A DNA stretch of 64,000 nucleotides from Coriaria nepalensis. Taxonomy: Eukaryota > Streptophyta > Magnoliopsida > Cucurbitales > Coriariaceae. Positions 22,626-36,828 of the stretch are shown here, one piece after another. The notes under the pieces are model-generated. The model was not told where the DNA came from and ran no database searches. It worked only from the letters and a program-made list of their open reading frames with translations. Numbering within the stretch: the first letter of the stretch is position 1; every line of letters begins with the position of its first letter. Made by a program: the position numbers and the translations under genes. The stretch is from NCBI GenBank assembly GCA_027186245.1, contig CP114486.1:2852001-2916000 (forward strand), written 5' to 3'.

Positions 22626-24799
22626 AAATATCATAGAATATATATAATTAAGTATATTCATGACGATGACGACGACGACAACTATCAGTTTGTTCGATTT
22701 GAAGAACAAAGGAGACAAGCAAGTTGACATCTAAAGAAAGAGATTCTTGCAATTAATGAAGAGCAAAATTATTTAACCAACTTCAAGTTGAGAACTTGAG
22801 ATCCTCTCCAGCAACTTTCATTTTGGTTGGTTCGTTTTTCTTCCATCTTTGGTTTTTTTTTTTTTTTGGGTTCAAATAGAGAGATGTGTATATTGAAAGC
22901 TGTAGAGAGGGTTTAATGAAAATGAAAGGAGTATGCATATCCATTCTCTATTCTGCAAGCTGCAAGCTGCAAGCTGCTCTGAGTTGACTATTTTTGCAGG
23001 CTTTTTAGTAAAAAAAAAAAAAAAACAAACAAACATATATGAAATATAGTTTCAAGTGATTTTCTTACCAGGAAAGAGTTTTTGAGTTTTAACTCTGTTT
23101 GCATTAGTATTAGATTCCTTGCAGGTAGGTGATAAGCAGATTCTTCTCTACTTACTACTTAGTGTTCTTACTAAAAGTTTTTTTATTTTTATTTTTATTT
23201 TTTTAAAATAATAGATATATTCTTCTTCTCAACATATATTCCAACTACAAGTCTTTTTGTTCTTGTATTAACATATATATATATATATACATTAAATATA
23301 TGACAAGACCATTAGAATCAGACAGTCAGAGTAGGAGAAATTAGAAACAGAACAGTTCCAAAGGGGTTAGGGAGATGTTTTTGTCTAAATTTGACGTGTT
23401 GTTGTTTAAAACTTGAGTTCCAGTTTTATAAAACAACAATTGAACAATCAAATGAAAAGCAAAAAAATAGATCTCTTAGACTTAATCAGTTGTTTTTTGG
23501 TGAATAATATTATATATATATATATGGCGGAACGGAAACTTAATTGATAAATAATAAGAAAAATGAAAATTTGCATTATGAATTTATGATCCTCCTCCTG
23601 TAATAAGACGACACGTAAGTTTATAGACTCAAACTGAAATGGAATTTCCAAATTGGTGTTAACACTCAACAAAATGCACTTCAAATTAAAAAAAAAAAAA
23701 ACAGCCAAAAAATGTGATATATTATGTATGCATGAAGCATTCGAAGCAAACTTGTATTGTATTACAAGATAACCAAACATTATCATCAAATAATCAAATG
23801 AATTAGTTGCGTGGGAACAAACATTGGGAACAGAATTGATCCCGTGATGTTACTCAAATATGGGCCTATTGAAGCCCAAACCTACTACAAGTCTAAGAAT
23901 CCAGTACATATTTTTTACTGGGCCTGGGCCTAATACACACTCTTATAATACATGGACCACCTGTTTAATGAGATGAAAAAGAGTTCCTTATAGTTTGGGC
24001 TGCAGCACACCTTTTCAACTCAAAACTAGTGATCCCCCAAGAGAATTAAAACTAGTGACACATGTTGGTGTCAAAAATTAATAATAATATTTATTCATAT
24101 CATCTTTTTCCACCTAAACTAAACTAAGATATACTACTAGTTAAAATAAAGTATTAAATTATCAAAAAAATTATGAAGTATTTTTATTTTATTTTATTTT
24201 ATTATTATTAATAATATAAATAAAAATAAATAAATAAATAAAAATAAAGAAATAGTATTTTTCGTTTACTTTAATGTGAAATGTGAAGTAATTAAGAAGA
24301 ACTGCGCGTGCTAAATGGATGATGACACAAATGTCAGAAGGGGGGGCGGGATAATGGATATGAAGGGGAATGTTGACCAATAGAGCCATTTTCTGTGGTC
24401 TAGGGCAATTCTAGCAGTAAGAATATGTACATAAGACAAAAAGTCCACTCATCGCTAGCTAGCGCTAATTCATAGCCTGCCCATTTCCCATCATGCCCCC
24501 ACCTCCCCCTATTCTATTTTTTTTGAGTTCTTAGACCTTAATTTTGATGTCTTATCAAACTATATTAAGTGATTAGGAAAGATAAATAACATCAAATAAA
24601 AGCCTATAAATAAGGGTTTGTTTCTTGGATTCTAATAAACCATGATTAACCCCATTTTTCACCTTTCATTCGTGTCTATATCAAACAAAATCTATCACAT
24701 CTTAAACACCTCTATTAGTTTCATAATCACACATAAGAAATAATATATATTACTACTTACATAATTATTTCTTATTTTCAAAATTAAAATAAACATAGA

Positions 24800-24831
<32 letters not shown>

Positions 24832-26285
24832 ATTCTCAATATTAATAATGGGGAATTGCCGCATTATGTGCAGAGGTGCAAATGTTTTCGAACACGTGGG
24901 AAGCACAGAAGAGCTCGACTGATTCTAAATTAGAATTAAATATAATTAAGCAAAAGTAATCTTCTCTTTTGGTTTTCTTAATGATGTGTTTACGTTTCTG
25001 TAGAGATCAATTTTAATAAGTTTTAAAAGACTATGCCACGTGGCCTTCGGCTTGAATAATGTTTTTGCCCATTATTCGATAACATTGCGTAAGGTGCAAG
25101 AAACTATCAGGATGTGCATCGTACATTTTTTTTTTTACCTGGAAGTAGCACGACACGAGATACTTGACATTATATGAATACTGTCCAAAAGCAGGCCGGC
25201 CCAGGGCCATACCCAGGCCCAGGCCATTCTCCCCATCCTAAAAGTGAACTTTAAATTATTAGACTTGATGGTGTAGTGTGTAATCAACAGCGCAGGAGCT
25301 ACTTGGTGGTAAGAGGTATAGGACTGAATCGCAGTAAGTGCATGTACATGACCCTGCCCTGCTCTGTCCCAAATTATAATCAGTGCATTCCAACGAATAT
25401 ATTCCTTTTCTCCGATCACAGTTATTTCTCACCATTTTTTCCGTGATTTTCTTTTTCTTTTTGTGAATCCAACCAATGCCATCCATCATAAATTATTTCA
25501 TCTTATATTATATGTTTATAAAAGAGTGATACATGATATAAACTTTGGATATTTTATAAATAAATTGATATATTATAGTTTATTTAAATATTTTTCAATG
25601 ATTTAAACTTTGTATAAATTTCTGATTTATATTAAGAATGATGATTCAATCCCGATCATAAAAATTAATTTTTATTATAAGATTATATATATATATATAT
25701 ATTAATTAAAATTTTTATATATAATATATTTATTATATCATAAACATAAAAAATTATTATTTTTTAAAACGTTGTAAATAGTATTTATTTTATTGTTTTA
25801 ATTAAGCGCTGTCTTTTTCTTTTTGGATTATTTATTTATTTATCTTTTGGGGAAAAAAAAAAATGAGTGCTTGAGATTTGGGGAGCCTGTTTGAAATTTG
25901 TAATGTTATATATCCCTCCAATCCAACACCAAATCCATTGTTATAATTATGAGGAATTATGTAATCAGATATTTTGTCTGGCACTTCTCCTACTCACAAA
26001 ACCCCTTACCCTTATTTATCATCACTCTTCCTCATGTTCTTCCTCAACTATCTCAAATTCATTCCCCCCCCCCCCTCATTACCATATTTTATTCAAATAC
26101 TTCAAAATTTCATTTTGACCCTCTATTCTTTGCATTATATCCCAATTCGCCCCCAAAATATTCTTTTCTTTTTTCCAACCCAACAAATAAAAAAAGATAA
26201 AGATAAATGAAAAAGATAAGATAAATGCTCTTAAATTAAACAAGCTTACTTACTACTCCCTCGGCCTTACCAGAAAAACCTCGCA
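22626..26285. other. Long AT-rich intergenic region
   Basis: The first few hundred bases are the CLE gene's 3' UTR and include three perfect copies of TGCAAGC at 22954-22974. The remainder holds no gene I can support, only AT-rich sequence, TA repeats (about 23275-23290, 24800-24823, 25687-25702) and a C9-10 run near 26065. A 94-codon frame at 25135-25419 has no family features. Confidence 0.55.
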
Positions 26286-27377
26286 ATGGATTCAACAACC
26301 GGCCTGACTCTCTCCACCACCACCAAAAATCTCGACACAAATACCAAAACGCCACCTCAGACCCACGACGGGTCTCCGAAGCGCCACCGCAACCACCGCC
26401 CACGACCAATGCCGCATCAACTGATAACGGTTTTGTACAAGGAATGTCTCAAGAACCACGCAGCCACCGTGGGTGGCCACGCCCTCGACGGTTGCGGCGA
26501 GTTCATGCCCTCGGTCATTTCCACCGCCTCTGACCCGACCTCACTAAAATGTGCCGCGTGTGGGTGCCACCGTAACTTCCACCGCCGTGAAGCAGACGAT
26601 CCCAACCCCAATAATAACAGCCCACAGTACCGCAACAGCAACAACTTCTTTAGCCTCCATAACAACTACCATCATTACCCACTCTGCTCCTCGCTAACAG
26701 CTCCACCATCATCTCAACCGAGCTCAAGCCCAAGCTCCACTCCGAGCCCAAGCCGAAACAGAAGCCCATCTTCTCCAGCTCCATTACCAGTTTCACAACT
26801 ACCTCCTCCTAATTACTACGCTTCCGCTCCTCAGATGCTGCTTGCACTCACCAGCGGCTTTTCTGCACCGTCCGATGAGCACCATCATCTTCACAATCAT
26901 CATCATCATCATCATCCAGATTTCAATTTGACAATGGTGAAGGCGTCGGCGGAAACCAATAATAACAACAACAGTAACAGTCGGAAGAAGAGAATGAGGA
27001 CGAAGTTTAGTCAGGAGCAGAAGGAGAAGATGAGTTTGTTTGCCGAGAAAGCAGGTTGGAGAATGCAGAAATGCGATAAGAGATTAGTGGAGGATTTTTG
27101 CAGTGAGATTGGGATCGGGAAGAGAGTGTTCAAGGTCTGGATGCACAACAACAAGCAGGTTTCCAGAAAGGGATCGGATCGTCATAATCATGATCAAGCT
27201 ACTGCTAATAACGATGTTAATCAGAGTACTAACGGCCGCGTCGACGACGACGAAGATTCCAGAGCTAATAACAGTAATAATAATAATAATAATCAGATTA
27301 GCATTAACAACAATGAAGGTAGTAGAGTTAATTTCCACGATTTCAATAATGTCATGTCTTCTTCTCCTTCCTCTTGA
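26286..27377 (+). CDS. Zinc-finger homeodomain (ZF-HD) transcription factor
   Basis: Intronless gene for a 363-residue ZF-HD protein, a plant-specific nuclear transcription factor that dimerises through its zinc finger. The finger spans residues 50-102 (YKECLKNHAA, GHALDGCGEFMP, CAACGCHRNFHRR). The homeodomain spans about 233-291 (RKKRMRTKFSQEQKEKM to VFKVWMHNNKQ), and its recognition helix has the family's VWMHNNK. Between them lie a Ser/Pro-rich linker and a poly-His run (residues 199-210). The C-terminus is rich in Asn. The lack of introns and the AEKAGW pattern before helix 2 suit the family. By position next to a CLE45-like gene, the nearest Arabidopsis counterpart may be ZFHD1/ZHD11, but the linker is too divergent to be sure, so I give no symbol. 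Confidence 0.95.
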   Translation: MDSTTGLTLSTTTKNLDTNTKTPPQTHDGSPKRHRNHRPRPMPHQLITVLYKECLKNHAATVGGHALDGCGEFMPSVISTASDPTSLKCAACGCHRNFHRREADDPNPNNNSPQYRNSNNFFSLHNNYHHYPLCSSLTAPPSSQPSSSPSSTPSPSRNRSPSSPAPLPVSQLPPPNYYASAPQMLLALTSGFSAPSDEHHHLHNHHHHHHPDFNLTMVKASAETNNNNNSNSRKKRMRTKFSQEQKEKMSLFAEKAGWRMQKCDKRLVEDFCSEIGIGKRVFKVWMHNNKQVSRKGSDRHNHDQATANNDVNQSTNGRVDDDEDSRANNSNNNNNNQISINNNEGSRVNFHDFNNVMSSSPSS

Positions 27378-27744
27378 TCTGATCAGGAGCTAAAAGAGAT
27401 GAAAATAACGAAAATTAGTTATTATTATTATTATTATGTATTATCGATCTAGTTCGATTTCTAAGTAGAATTAAAGTATTAATTGCTCTTTCTCTGCATC
27501 TTGTTCAAGCAAAGATTGACTCGGCATGAAATTTAGTAGAGCTATAGAGGTAGGGTTTATAGTGTTAATGTTCTTTGATTAGTGAATGTGAATTAAAATG
27601 GTTGATGAATGTTTTTTCTTCATTAGCTAATTTAGTGTCGACGTGTCGTCTGCAAATTCTGTCGTTATTCATTTATGGGGAATTCCTACTTCTGCAGAGG
27701 GGCGACGTGCATAGTCTGACCCTTTTGTCTTGGGATTGATAATC

Positions 27745-27777
<33 letters not shown>

Positions 27778-29495
27778 GAGGGGTACAGGGTTGGTACACC
27801 TTGATTGATATATATACACCGCTTATCTTTAACTATTTTATTACTAACGTTGTCATTAATAGCGAGCGATACACCCTACACCTCGATGGGTACATACATT
27901 CAATGTTATTGCTATTAGAGAAATTAAATTTTGATTTAATTATTTATATCAGATTAATGTTATAATAAAGTTTTTATGTTATATTTAACAAAAAGATACA
28001 AGTAAGTATATAATCTATAATAGTTTGGATCCAATTCAACATTTTCAGACTAAAATATAATTAAAGTGTACTTTATATTCTTATCATAGGAGTGGTTTTC
28101 TGGTATACGGACTTCGTCATTGACATACACAATTTTGTCACAATCGGGTGATGTTTCGTTTTTTATCATAAGTTTTTAAGTGACACTAATCTCCCCCTTC
28201 TGTTATTAAGCTCCAAAATGATGGGGATTGAGCCAGTGGAGGGTTAATTTGGAAATTTTGGAACATGACGAAGTTTAGTTCCCTAAGTAAAGAAAAAGGG
28301 TGCCCAACTGCCTTGGCTTTAAGCCAAAACGGTAGAGAGAGCAGATGTTACATATCTGAGCTTTTAAGGGGAGCGGGGAGCAGAGTTTGCTAAGAACAGG
28401 ACCACGTTGCGTTAGATGATTGGTGGTCTCTAAGCGGCAACTTTTGTCCTTCTGCTTTTTTCTGCTAATCATAACATGATAAACATAAGCTGGATGTAAT
28501 TTCTGCTAATCATATATATATATATAATATGCCGAATGTATTTTCTAACAATTCCTGTCTACGGTTGAAATTCAACCCCTTCATCAACCCATTACGATTG
28601 TAAACATGAAAACCCCATTAGTGAAGACTAAAATCATTCCGGGCCCCACATAATACGTAGCCAACTAGATGCTAGCTAGATAGCTTGATGTCCCAAATGT
28701 AAGAGGACAGCACCACGACACGTCGACACATTTTGAATTTCACCGTTTTTCTTTTCGTGTCGGAAACGTACCGATGTTTCTCGTTGATGAATCTTCAAAT
28801 GGCACATGGCGACGAGTTCAACTTTTTCGGACATATTTTCAAAATATTTACACACCTTTGTTTATTTAAATAATATTTACTCTTTTTTTTTTTTTTTTTT
28901 TTTGCCAAATTAAAAAGCAATCGCGTATTGTGTTCTCCCAAGCCTCTATAGAGTTTGCTGCAAAATCACTCTGATTGCTAAAACAATGTAAGCACGAGGT
29001 CCATATCTGGTCTGATCATCCAAGAAGTTGGGAACAGGAATGACATTTCATTTATTACCTCTTTATCATATTGCAGCTACTTCACTGGTCTGGGGTCAAA
29101 TCTAGTTTTGCAATTGTCTGACTGGCTTATATATTTTTATTGAAAACTTTTGGGGCTTCGATCATCATAGTTTCCAGAGGACAAATTCATGAGAAACTGG
29201 TCATAATAATGCATTAACTAATACTCTGTCTAAAACCAAAAGCTTAGCTCCTCAGATTTCCATTCAGTTCCACATTATTAGCTCTTTCTCAAATTGAGAA
29301 GAGCAGCTTCAGAAATTGGAACGATTGTCATAAAAAAAGTATCAGAAAGATAAACTCATCATAGGAGCAAAAACCGGTTTTCAAACAAAACAAAATCAAA
29401 GCTTTCTGAAATGGGTCTAATGTTCAAAACGAAATTTAGGGAAAGTGAATAAACAAGAAAAGAAAAACTCAGAATTCTTATATATTCAATTCCAA
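27378..29495. other. Intergenic region
   Basis: Left end: ZF-HD 3' UTR. An AG dinucleotide repeat lies at 27745-27780, broken by one C. The rest shows no gene. The right end is the 3' flank of the TAF1B-like pseudogene. Confidence 0.55.
27745..27780. repeat. (AG)n microsatellite
   Basis: About 18 AG units with a single C interruption. Confidence 0.9.
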
Positions 29496-31322
29496 TCAAC
29501 TGATAAAATCGGCCAACGCTTGTTCCGGCTCAACACCAGTGAAAAACTCACAAGAAGCAGGAGAAGGTGTTAGATGAAAGGCGTGATCGATTCTTCTTTC
29601 AAGCCAAGACAATTTTTTCTCAAGACTTACAACACCAATATGCATGATCCGAATGTCAACCCCAAGCAGCCCTAGCACAAGCACGGAGCAATATATAACA
29701 ATCAGCGTGAGCAACATATAAGTCAATTCCCCTTCATCGAACTTCCTTGCATAATGAAGATAATCGTATCTTTTCATGTTGACCATTGGTGGGATGTAGT
29801 AGAACCTGTTCTCAGCCATATCTTGTTTCATCAGTCTGATCAGTTCTGCACCCTCTTTGGAAGTCTCTGAAGAAGATTTATTCTTCTGAGTTTAAACGGG
29901 TGAGCTTTGATGGGATTCATCTGATTCAGCTGTTGATTCTTCAGATGTCATGGCCTCCTCTCTCTTCCCACATATTATAGGTTTTGTTTAGATGGATGAT
30001 TATTACACACTTCTTCATCTCTTGATCTTTTTGGGTTGATTGTAGCATCACTTGTCGTTGCAGCTTCTTCGTCTTATGATGAAAATATTTCCACATATAA
30101 AGAAATGCATTCAAAAACCATAGTAAGACCAAAAAATACAAGAATGAATTACCTTTTCTTTTCTATAATACTCCCAAAATTGTTTGATTAGTTTCTCTTT
30201 AACACGATCATCCAAAGACCGCTCTAAACCAGGAAAGACAACGTCGTTGTAGAACCCGAGATACAACGACAAGTCTTTGGTGCATTCTGTTGCCACAATT
30301 AAAAAATTTAGCAAATGTCTAAACCAGAGAGAGAGAAATGCTGCTTGAGAATATGCCTCTATTTAAAACAAAACAATCTGAACCTATATAATAATTATAA
30401 AACAATACAGAAATCTTACAGTGAACATCCGCTTTCTCATGATATCTAGCATCGAGTTTGTGAAGAAGCTCTACAACATCCAACTCAGATTTCTGAACGG
30501 CTATGGAGTTCACAGAAGAATTTGCACATAAATCAATCGGACAATCAGAATTAGAATCAAAATCTGAACCACTTCTAGCATCAGCCATCATACCGGAATT
30601 GCTTATAGCATTTGACTGGCTTTCTCGTCAGATGACTAAGAAGAAGCACAAAGACTAGATGAACTCTTCTCCCATACTCCAAAATCATGAATATTAAATA
30701 GAATTCTAATAGCTGCTGATTAGTATTGACATAACACAAACACGCATAGGAAGCAGCAACTCATTTGTCGATAACAGGAGGCATTAACCACTCATACACA
30801 CGGTATGAATAAAGAAGAATCTTTTCAACTCGAAGAGATAATGTACTCAAGAATCTAGAAGCTATTGCATAAAAAGTAATTGGAGGTAAGCTTAAACCTA
30901 TGCTCTGAGCAATAAAGGCTGTTTGACATTCCAACTTCTGTAACGAAACAGTCCGGGAGGGCCTAAACATGACCCTTGCTTCTATAGGACATGCACTTGA
31001 CGACATTCCAATATATTTTTTTTCTATTTCCGTAAAAGCAACAAAATACGGAAGCTTCCCCTCTGAGATCACTTCACTATATCCGTTGGCGAGATTGCTT
31101 CCCAAGCAATATGACGAGCAAGAAAAAGCTACGGACAAAGAAGAATCTAATGGTACCTTCTTTCTAAGAGATCTAAACCACACCGTTGACCGTATGAATT
31201 GTGGGGTTCCATTTTGAGCTTGGAAAGAGGTTCCCGTGGATCTCTTGGTATCAAACAATTTCATAAATTAACAAGATTAATCATACAACATCATATCTAT
31301 CAAGGCCAAAGCTTTATACAAA

Positions 31323-31362
<40 letters not shown>

Positions 31363-34300
31363 TACATTATCATCCAACCTTATTCTCAAAGTTACACAAT
31401 CTTCTCACATATTATCACTTAATTCAAGATCTAAGATGTCTTCCTTAATCATCTTCATCAAAGTTTTCAGCGGTCTATCTTTCATCTACAGTGTCCACTT
31501 ACCTGCTAATATAAACTTTATCGAATTGGAGCCGTGCTTAGTCTCCTATGCACATGACCAAACCATGTTAGATATATCTCCCTCATCTTATAGGGACTAT
31601 ATATAAATAACTCATAATCTTTTCATTCATAATTTTATCATTGCGTGTATTACTATACATCCATCTTAACATACGCATCTCTACTACTGTCATCGTATGC
31701 ATATATTGTCCCATTGTGGCCCAGCACTTTGAGCCATAAAGTATAGCTGGTCGATCAAGCGTCTTGTAATATTTTCTTTTCAATCTCGCAGATCTATCGC
31801 ATAAGATTCTTGATGTCATCATGCATTTCATCCCACTTGCTTTAATCCTATGATCTATGTCCTCTTGAATGTTCTCAATATTTTGAATAATAGATTATAA
31901 ATAGCAAAAAACTTCTCACTCTGGACCTCCACACTATCAATTTCAATTAGGTTAACTCTTCTTTGAGATTCCCAACCAAAATTACAAGTTAGATATCTTA
32001 TTTTTAAGCGGCTAATTTTAAATCTTACTTTCTAGAGCCTCACACCACTTATTGAGTTTTCAATTTACGCCTTCTTTTATTTCATTTATTAGGACGATAA
32101 CATCTGCAAACAACAGACACCAGTGTATCTCATTCTGATTATGTTTCGCCAACTCATCCATATCTAAAATAGGGAGATATGGACATAAAGCCGACCCTTA
32201 ATGAAATCCTACTGCAACAGAAAATTCACTAGACATCCCACATACTAACTTAACACTAGTTCCAACACCTCTATACATATCATTAATGATCTCGATATAA
32301 TATTAAGGCACATTATTTGTTCCAAGTACTCACCAGATTAATTCCCTAAACATTCTATCATAAGCTTTCTCTAAGTTGATAAATACTATATGCAGACTTT
32401 TTTTATTTATTTTTCTATATTTTTCTATCATTTGTCTAATCAAGAAGATTTCTTCCGTCGTATACATACCCATCATAAAACCAAATTGATTATCTTATAC
32501 AATGGTGATACTCCTAAGTCTTTGCTCTATATAACTCGCTCTCAGAATTTCATTATATGATAATAAACTTTATCACTTTATAATTTGAGCAATCTTATAT
32601 ATCTTATTTATTCTTATAAATTGGAATCACAATCCTACATCTGTATGATTCTTGCACTCTCATAATATCTAAAATCCTATTAAAGAGTCTAGTTAGCCAT
32701 TGGATCTTAATTTCTCCCACACATTTCCACAACTCAATGGTATCTCATTCGGTCCAACTGCCCTTCCCTAATTTCATCCTCTTCAGTTCATCTCTTACTT
32801 CATTAGCATTAACTTTATGATGGAACATTAGATGCTTTCCTCCTGCATCTCAGATCTCTCTAAGCTTAACCCCTCTACAGTTAGCATCTCTTATTGTTTT
32901 ATTATTTAGTCTTTTAGCTTGTTTATACAACTCATACGACACTTGGTCTGCATCTTTTTGCCAATTCTTGAACCATATTTTCTTTTTCTCAATGGCTTGT
33001 TGTTATTCATTGTTCCACCACCATGTCTCCTTGTCATGTCCTTCACTTCCTTTGGCCTCTCTAAACACTTTCTTTGACTATCTATTATCTTATTTATAAA
33101 AATATGATATACATCTCCTTTCATAGTCAACTATTTAATTCTTGACCTAATTTGACTTTATCTACTCAACCTTGGCTTATAAGACAAAAAGTAAAGATTA
33201 ATAACCTAGGTTGTCAATTACTCTCCTGATAAGACCTTACAATTTTTACAACTATTTAGGTCATATTTCCTAATAAGAAAATAATCAATTGACTTCTATT
33301 ATGCCCACTCGTAAAGTTTACTAAATAATTCTCTCTTCTTATAAAAAGTATGTACTATCCCAAAATCACTAGCTAAGACAAACTCTAAAATAGAAATCTC
33401 CATATTATTTTAAACCCTAAAGCATTGACCTCTATGAGCCCTCTACCTAAGAAGATCTTTTCTGAAGAGGGGATTCTATTAATTACCTCACATAATTAGT
33501 CCCAAAATTCATTCTTAATCTCATCATCTAATCATATTTGGGGTACATACGCATTAATAATATCTATTATCTTTGGTTATACGGCTAAAATAATACTCAT
33601 AATCTTATCCTCAAACTTCCTAGCAGCAACTATTATCCACCCCTATTCTCACTTCATTCCTAATTTTATCCATTCTTAAATAGAAAAGTTTGAATCATTC
33701 TCCTAATACCTTAGCCTTGCTCTCCTTCCACTTTGCCTCTTAAAGACAAGTTATATTTACGTTCCTTTTACGCACGGCGTCCACTAACTCTATTGACTTG
33801 CCCATCAATATTCGTATGTTCCAAAGGCTAATCTAATCTTCATAATTCTAGTATGAACTAACTTATTTACTTGCCCTCGTCCAGTATGGTACGAGAACTG
33901 TTGCCTATTTATCACTATAACAGGACGCCTTTGCACTACACCGGAGCGTTGGTGGAGCACATCGGTTATAGTGGGGGATACACTAACATTTCACGATATT
34001 CCGTTTAAATTCAAATCCATATAAAGGGTTATGACGTTTTAGTTGATTGGCTACATAAGTCTAACAACAATGATGACATGTTTTAATGGCATTAGGCCGT
34101 CACCAACGTAGCACCATCACTCCTTTATTCGTATAACTCATATCCATTTTTAAAATACTCCATGAAATTAAAGTGCATTGTTCTAAAAAGGAAGTAAATT
34201 TGGGTTTGATCAAACCTTGTTGCTGCCTTTCAGATTACCGAATAGACTCAAAAAACCAGCCATCGTCAAAAACCCTAGAAGCCACCACAAATCTTAACCA

Positions 34301-34823
34301 ATTGTAACAGTCAATCCACAAATCACAGGGTTCACCATGAAATCCCTAACCAGAACTTCCCACTGAGACTCAATCATCATCTTCAAATACATACAATATC
34401 TCATCCTCGGCTCTTTAGGATAGTCAATGAGATTCGAGCAATAGGGCCTGACTCAGACAAGCCAAAATCTTCGGGCACCGTCGGCCCAATTCCATCATCG
34501 AGCGACCCGGTGTCTTCGTCTAGGGCTAGGTTAGTCCAATAGTTAGGCTCAGAGTTGGTTCGGTCATAGACATGTTGAGATTGGGAAAGACACTCGGCTT
34601 TGACAACGGTACCATTGGGTCGACGAGTATCGCTGGCTTGGTAAATTGCGCCGCTCCTATCACCACCTCTTCCTATAAGGTCCTCGTCAGCGACACCTGT
34701 ATCTATGATGTCGTCAGCTTGAGAGCCACAATGCTGGCAATTGTAGAATCCGTCAGATTCGCTGAATCCAAAACCGCCGCAGGAGTAACATGGCCAAGTG
34801 CTTGGGCTAGCACTTTCCGCCAT
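29496..34823 (-). pseudogene. TAF1B/Rrn7-like RNA polymerase I factor gene, broken
   Basis: Plant TAF1B (SL1/Rrn7-type, Pol I pre-initiation factor; MEE12 in Arabidopsis) in order along the minus strand. The N-terminal zinc ribbon (Cys12, Cys15, Cys29, Cys32) and GSQADDIIDTGV are at 34823-34720. Next come PKEPRMRY and WLRFVVASRVFDDGW (34430-34250), then WFRSLRKKVPL, EGKLPYFVAFTEIEKK and MFRPSRTVSLQKLE (31200-30900). IASRFLSTLSLRVEKIL follows, then KSELDVVELLHKLDARY (30480-30430) and FYNDVVFPGLE. The end is YIPPMVNMKRYDYLHYARK and DIRIMHIGV (29820-29630). Splice sites are kept, so it is not retro-copied. Lesions: frame shifts near 34445, 34310, 31182, 30775 and 30712, and a TAA at 29892-29894. 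Another TAA at 34235-34237 is avoidable if a donor at 34238 is used. A non-LTR element sits in intron 1. No full-length product is possible. Confidence 0.88.
31365..33900 (-). mobile_element. Decayed non-LTR retrotransposon (RTE-like LINE)
   Basis: Reads on the minus strand from about 33,850 down to 31,375. The endonuclease start is WNIRILMGKSIELVDAV near 33830. Reverse transcriptase pieces are GPNEIPL near 32750, IVIPIYKN near 32620, FINLEKAYDRMFRELIW near 32370, and LLFADVIVLINE at about 32125-32080. The C-terminal piece is RPAILYGSKCWAT and MRMLRWM (31760-31670), then WFGHVHRR near 31555. The usual FADD catalytic pair reads FADV at 32110-32099, so the enzyme is dead even without the many stops. 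The 3' end meets a (TA)n/poly-T tract (31341-31364 and 31320-31340 on the plus strand). The outer 5' limit is uncertain and could extend to about 34,190. The element lies wholly inside intron 1 of the TAF1B-like gene, on the same strand. Confidence 0.8.
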
Positions 34824-34859
34824 TGTTGTGTAGCTTCCAAGTTCCTGTGCTGAAAATTA

Positions 34860-35595
34860 TTTGGCAGGGGAGATTGTTACTAACAGTAGCATTCATATCC
34901 TAACAAAATATTCTTGACAAGTGTACACTATGAAGTTCAAATAACTAACTTGCAACAATTAAATACTGATACCACCATGTTTTTTTCTCATTCACTGCTC
35001 GGATACTAATAAAGTTTTCTCCTTTCGAGTAAGAAATTGAAAAGAAAGAAAGCACAATTTAATCTAATCGCGATCACATCGACAGAAAATAAGAAGTTAC
35101 CTGAACGACTGAGCTTTGTTAAAGAAGCAAATAATGAGGAGAATCAAAGAGGGTTGTTCTGGTGCAAGCAGAAGCAGTCGCGAAGAGAGAGAGAGAAAGA
35201 AGGGGGAGCAACCGCGAAACAAAAAAGAAGAGGGAAGGAGGGAAGGTGCAGGTTTCCCTCCACCTTATGTAATATAAAGAATAAACATACATATATATCG
35301 GTCTGGGTTTGGACAAATATTAAACTTATTTACGTAGTCCAAATGATGTCACGGTCCATTTAAATGACCCAAAATGAAAATATTGGGCTTTCAAGGGCCC
35401 ATACTCCAATGTTTTATTTTATTTTTTATTTTTTTGTAAATTTAGGGAGACTTGAAGAGTAATTTTGACCGTCCGATCTAGGGCTTCCACATTCTGAAAC
35501 CCTAATTTATACAACTTTCATCGTAGACAAGTCTCCTTCATCCACACAGAGAGAGCGATTCAGAGAGCGAAAGCTTGCTACGAAATCGTGGAAAG
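34860..35595. promoter_or_regulatory. Shared head-to-head promoter with site II and telo-box motifs
   Basis: This region separates the minus-strand TAF1B-like pseudogene from plus-strand RPL34. On the RPL34 side lie TGGGCT (35384-35389) and GGGCCCA (35395-35401), both site II elements, and AAACCCTAA (35497-35505), a telo box. This combination is typical for ribosomal protein and growth-related genes in plants. Spacing to the RPL34 ATG is about 90-210 bases. Confidence 0.7.

Positions 35596-36828
<1,233 letters not shown>

Noticed and set aside
25135..25489. Overlapping minus-strand frames of 94 and 76 codons
   Set aside because: Composition is unlike the real genes here, there are no motifs and no splice partners.
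30300..30350. An alternative acceptor in the TAF1B-like gene that keeps the frame open across an intron
   Set aside because: It would add hydrophobic residues not seen in the family, and the other lesions still break the gene.
31199..31606. 135-codon plus-strand frame over the LINE end
   Set aside because: It is the shadow of the minus-strand LINE and TAF1B exon, and includes a poly-Lys/(Ile-Tyr)n translation of a simple repeat.
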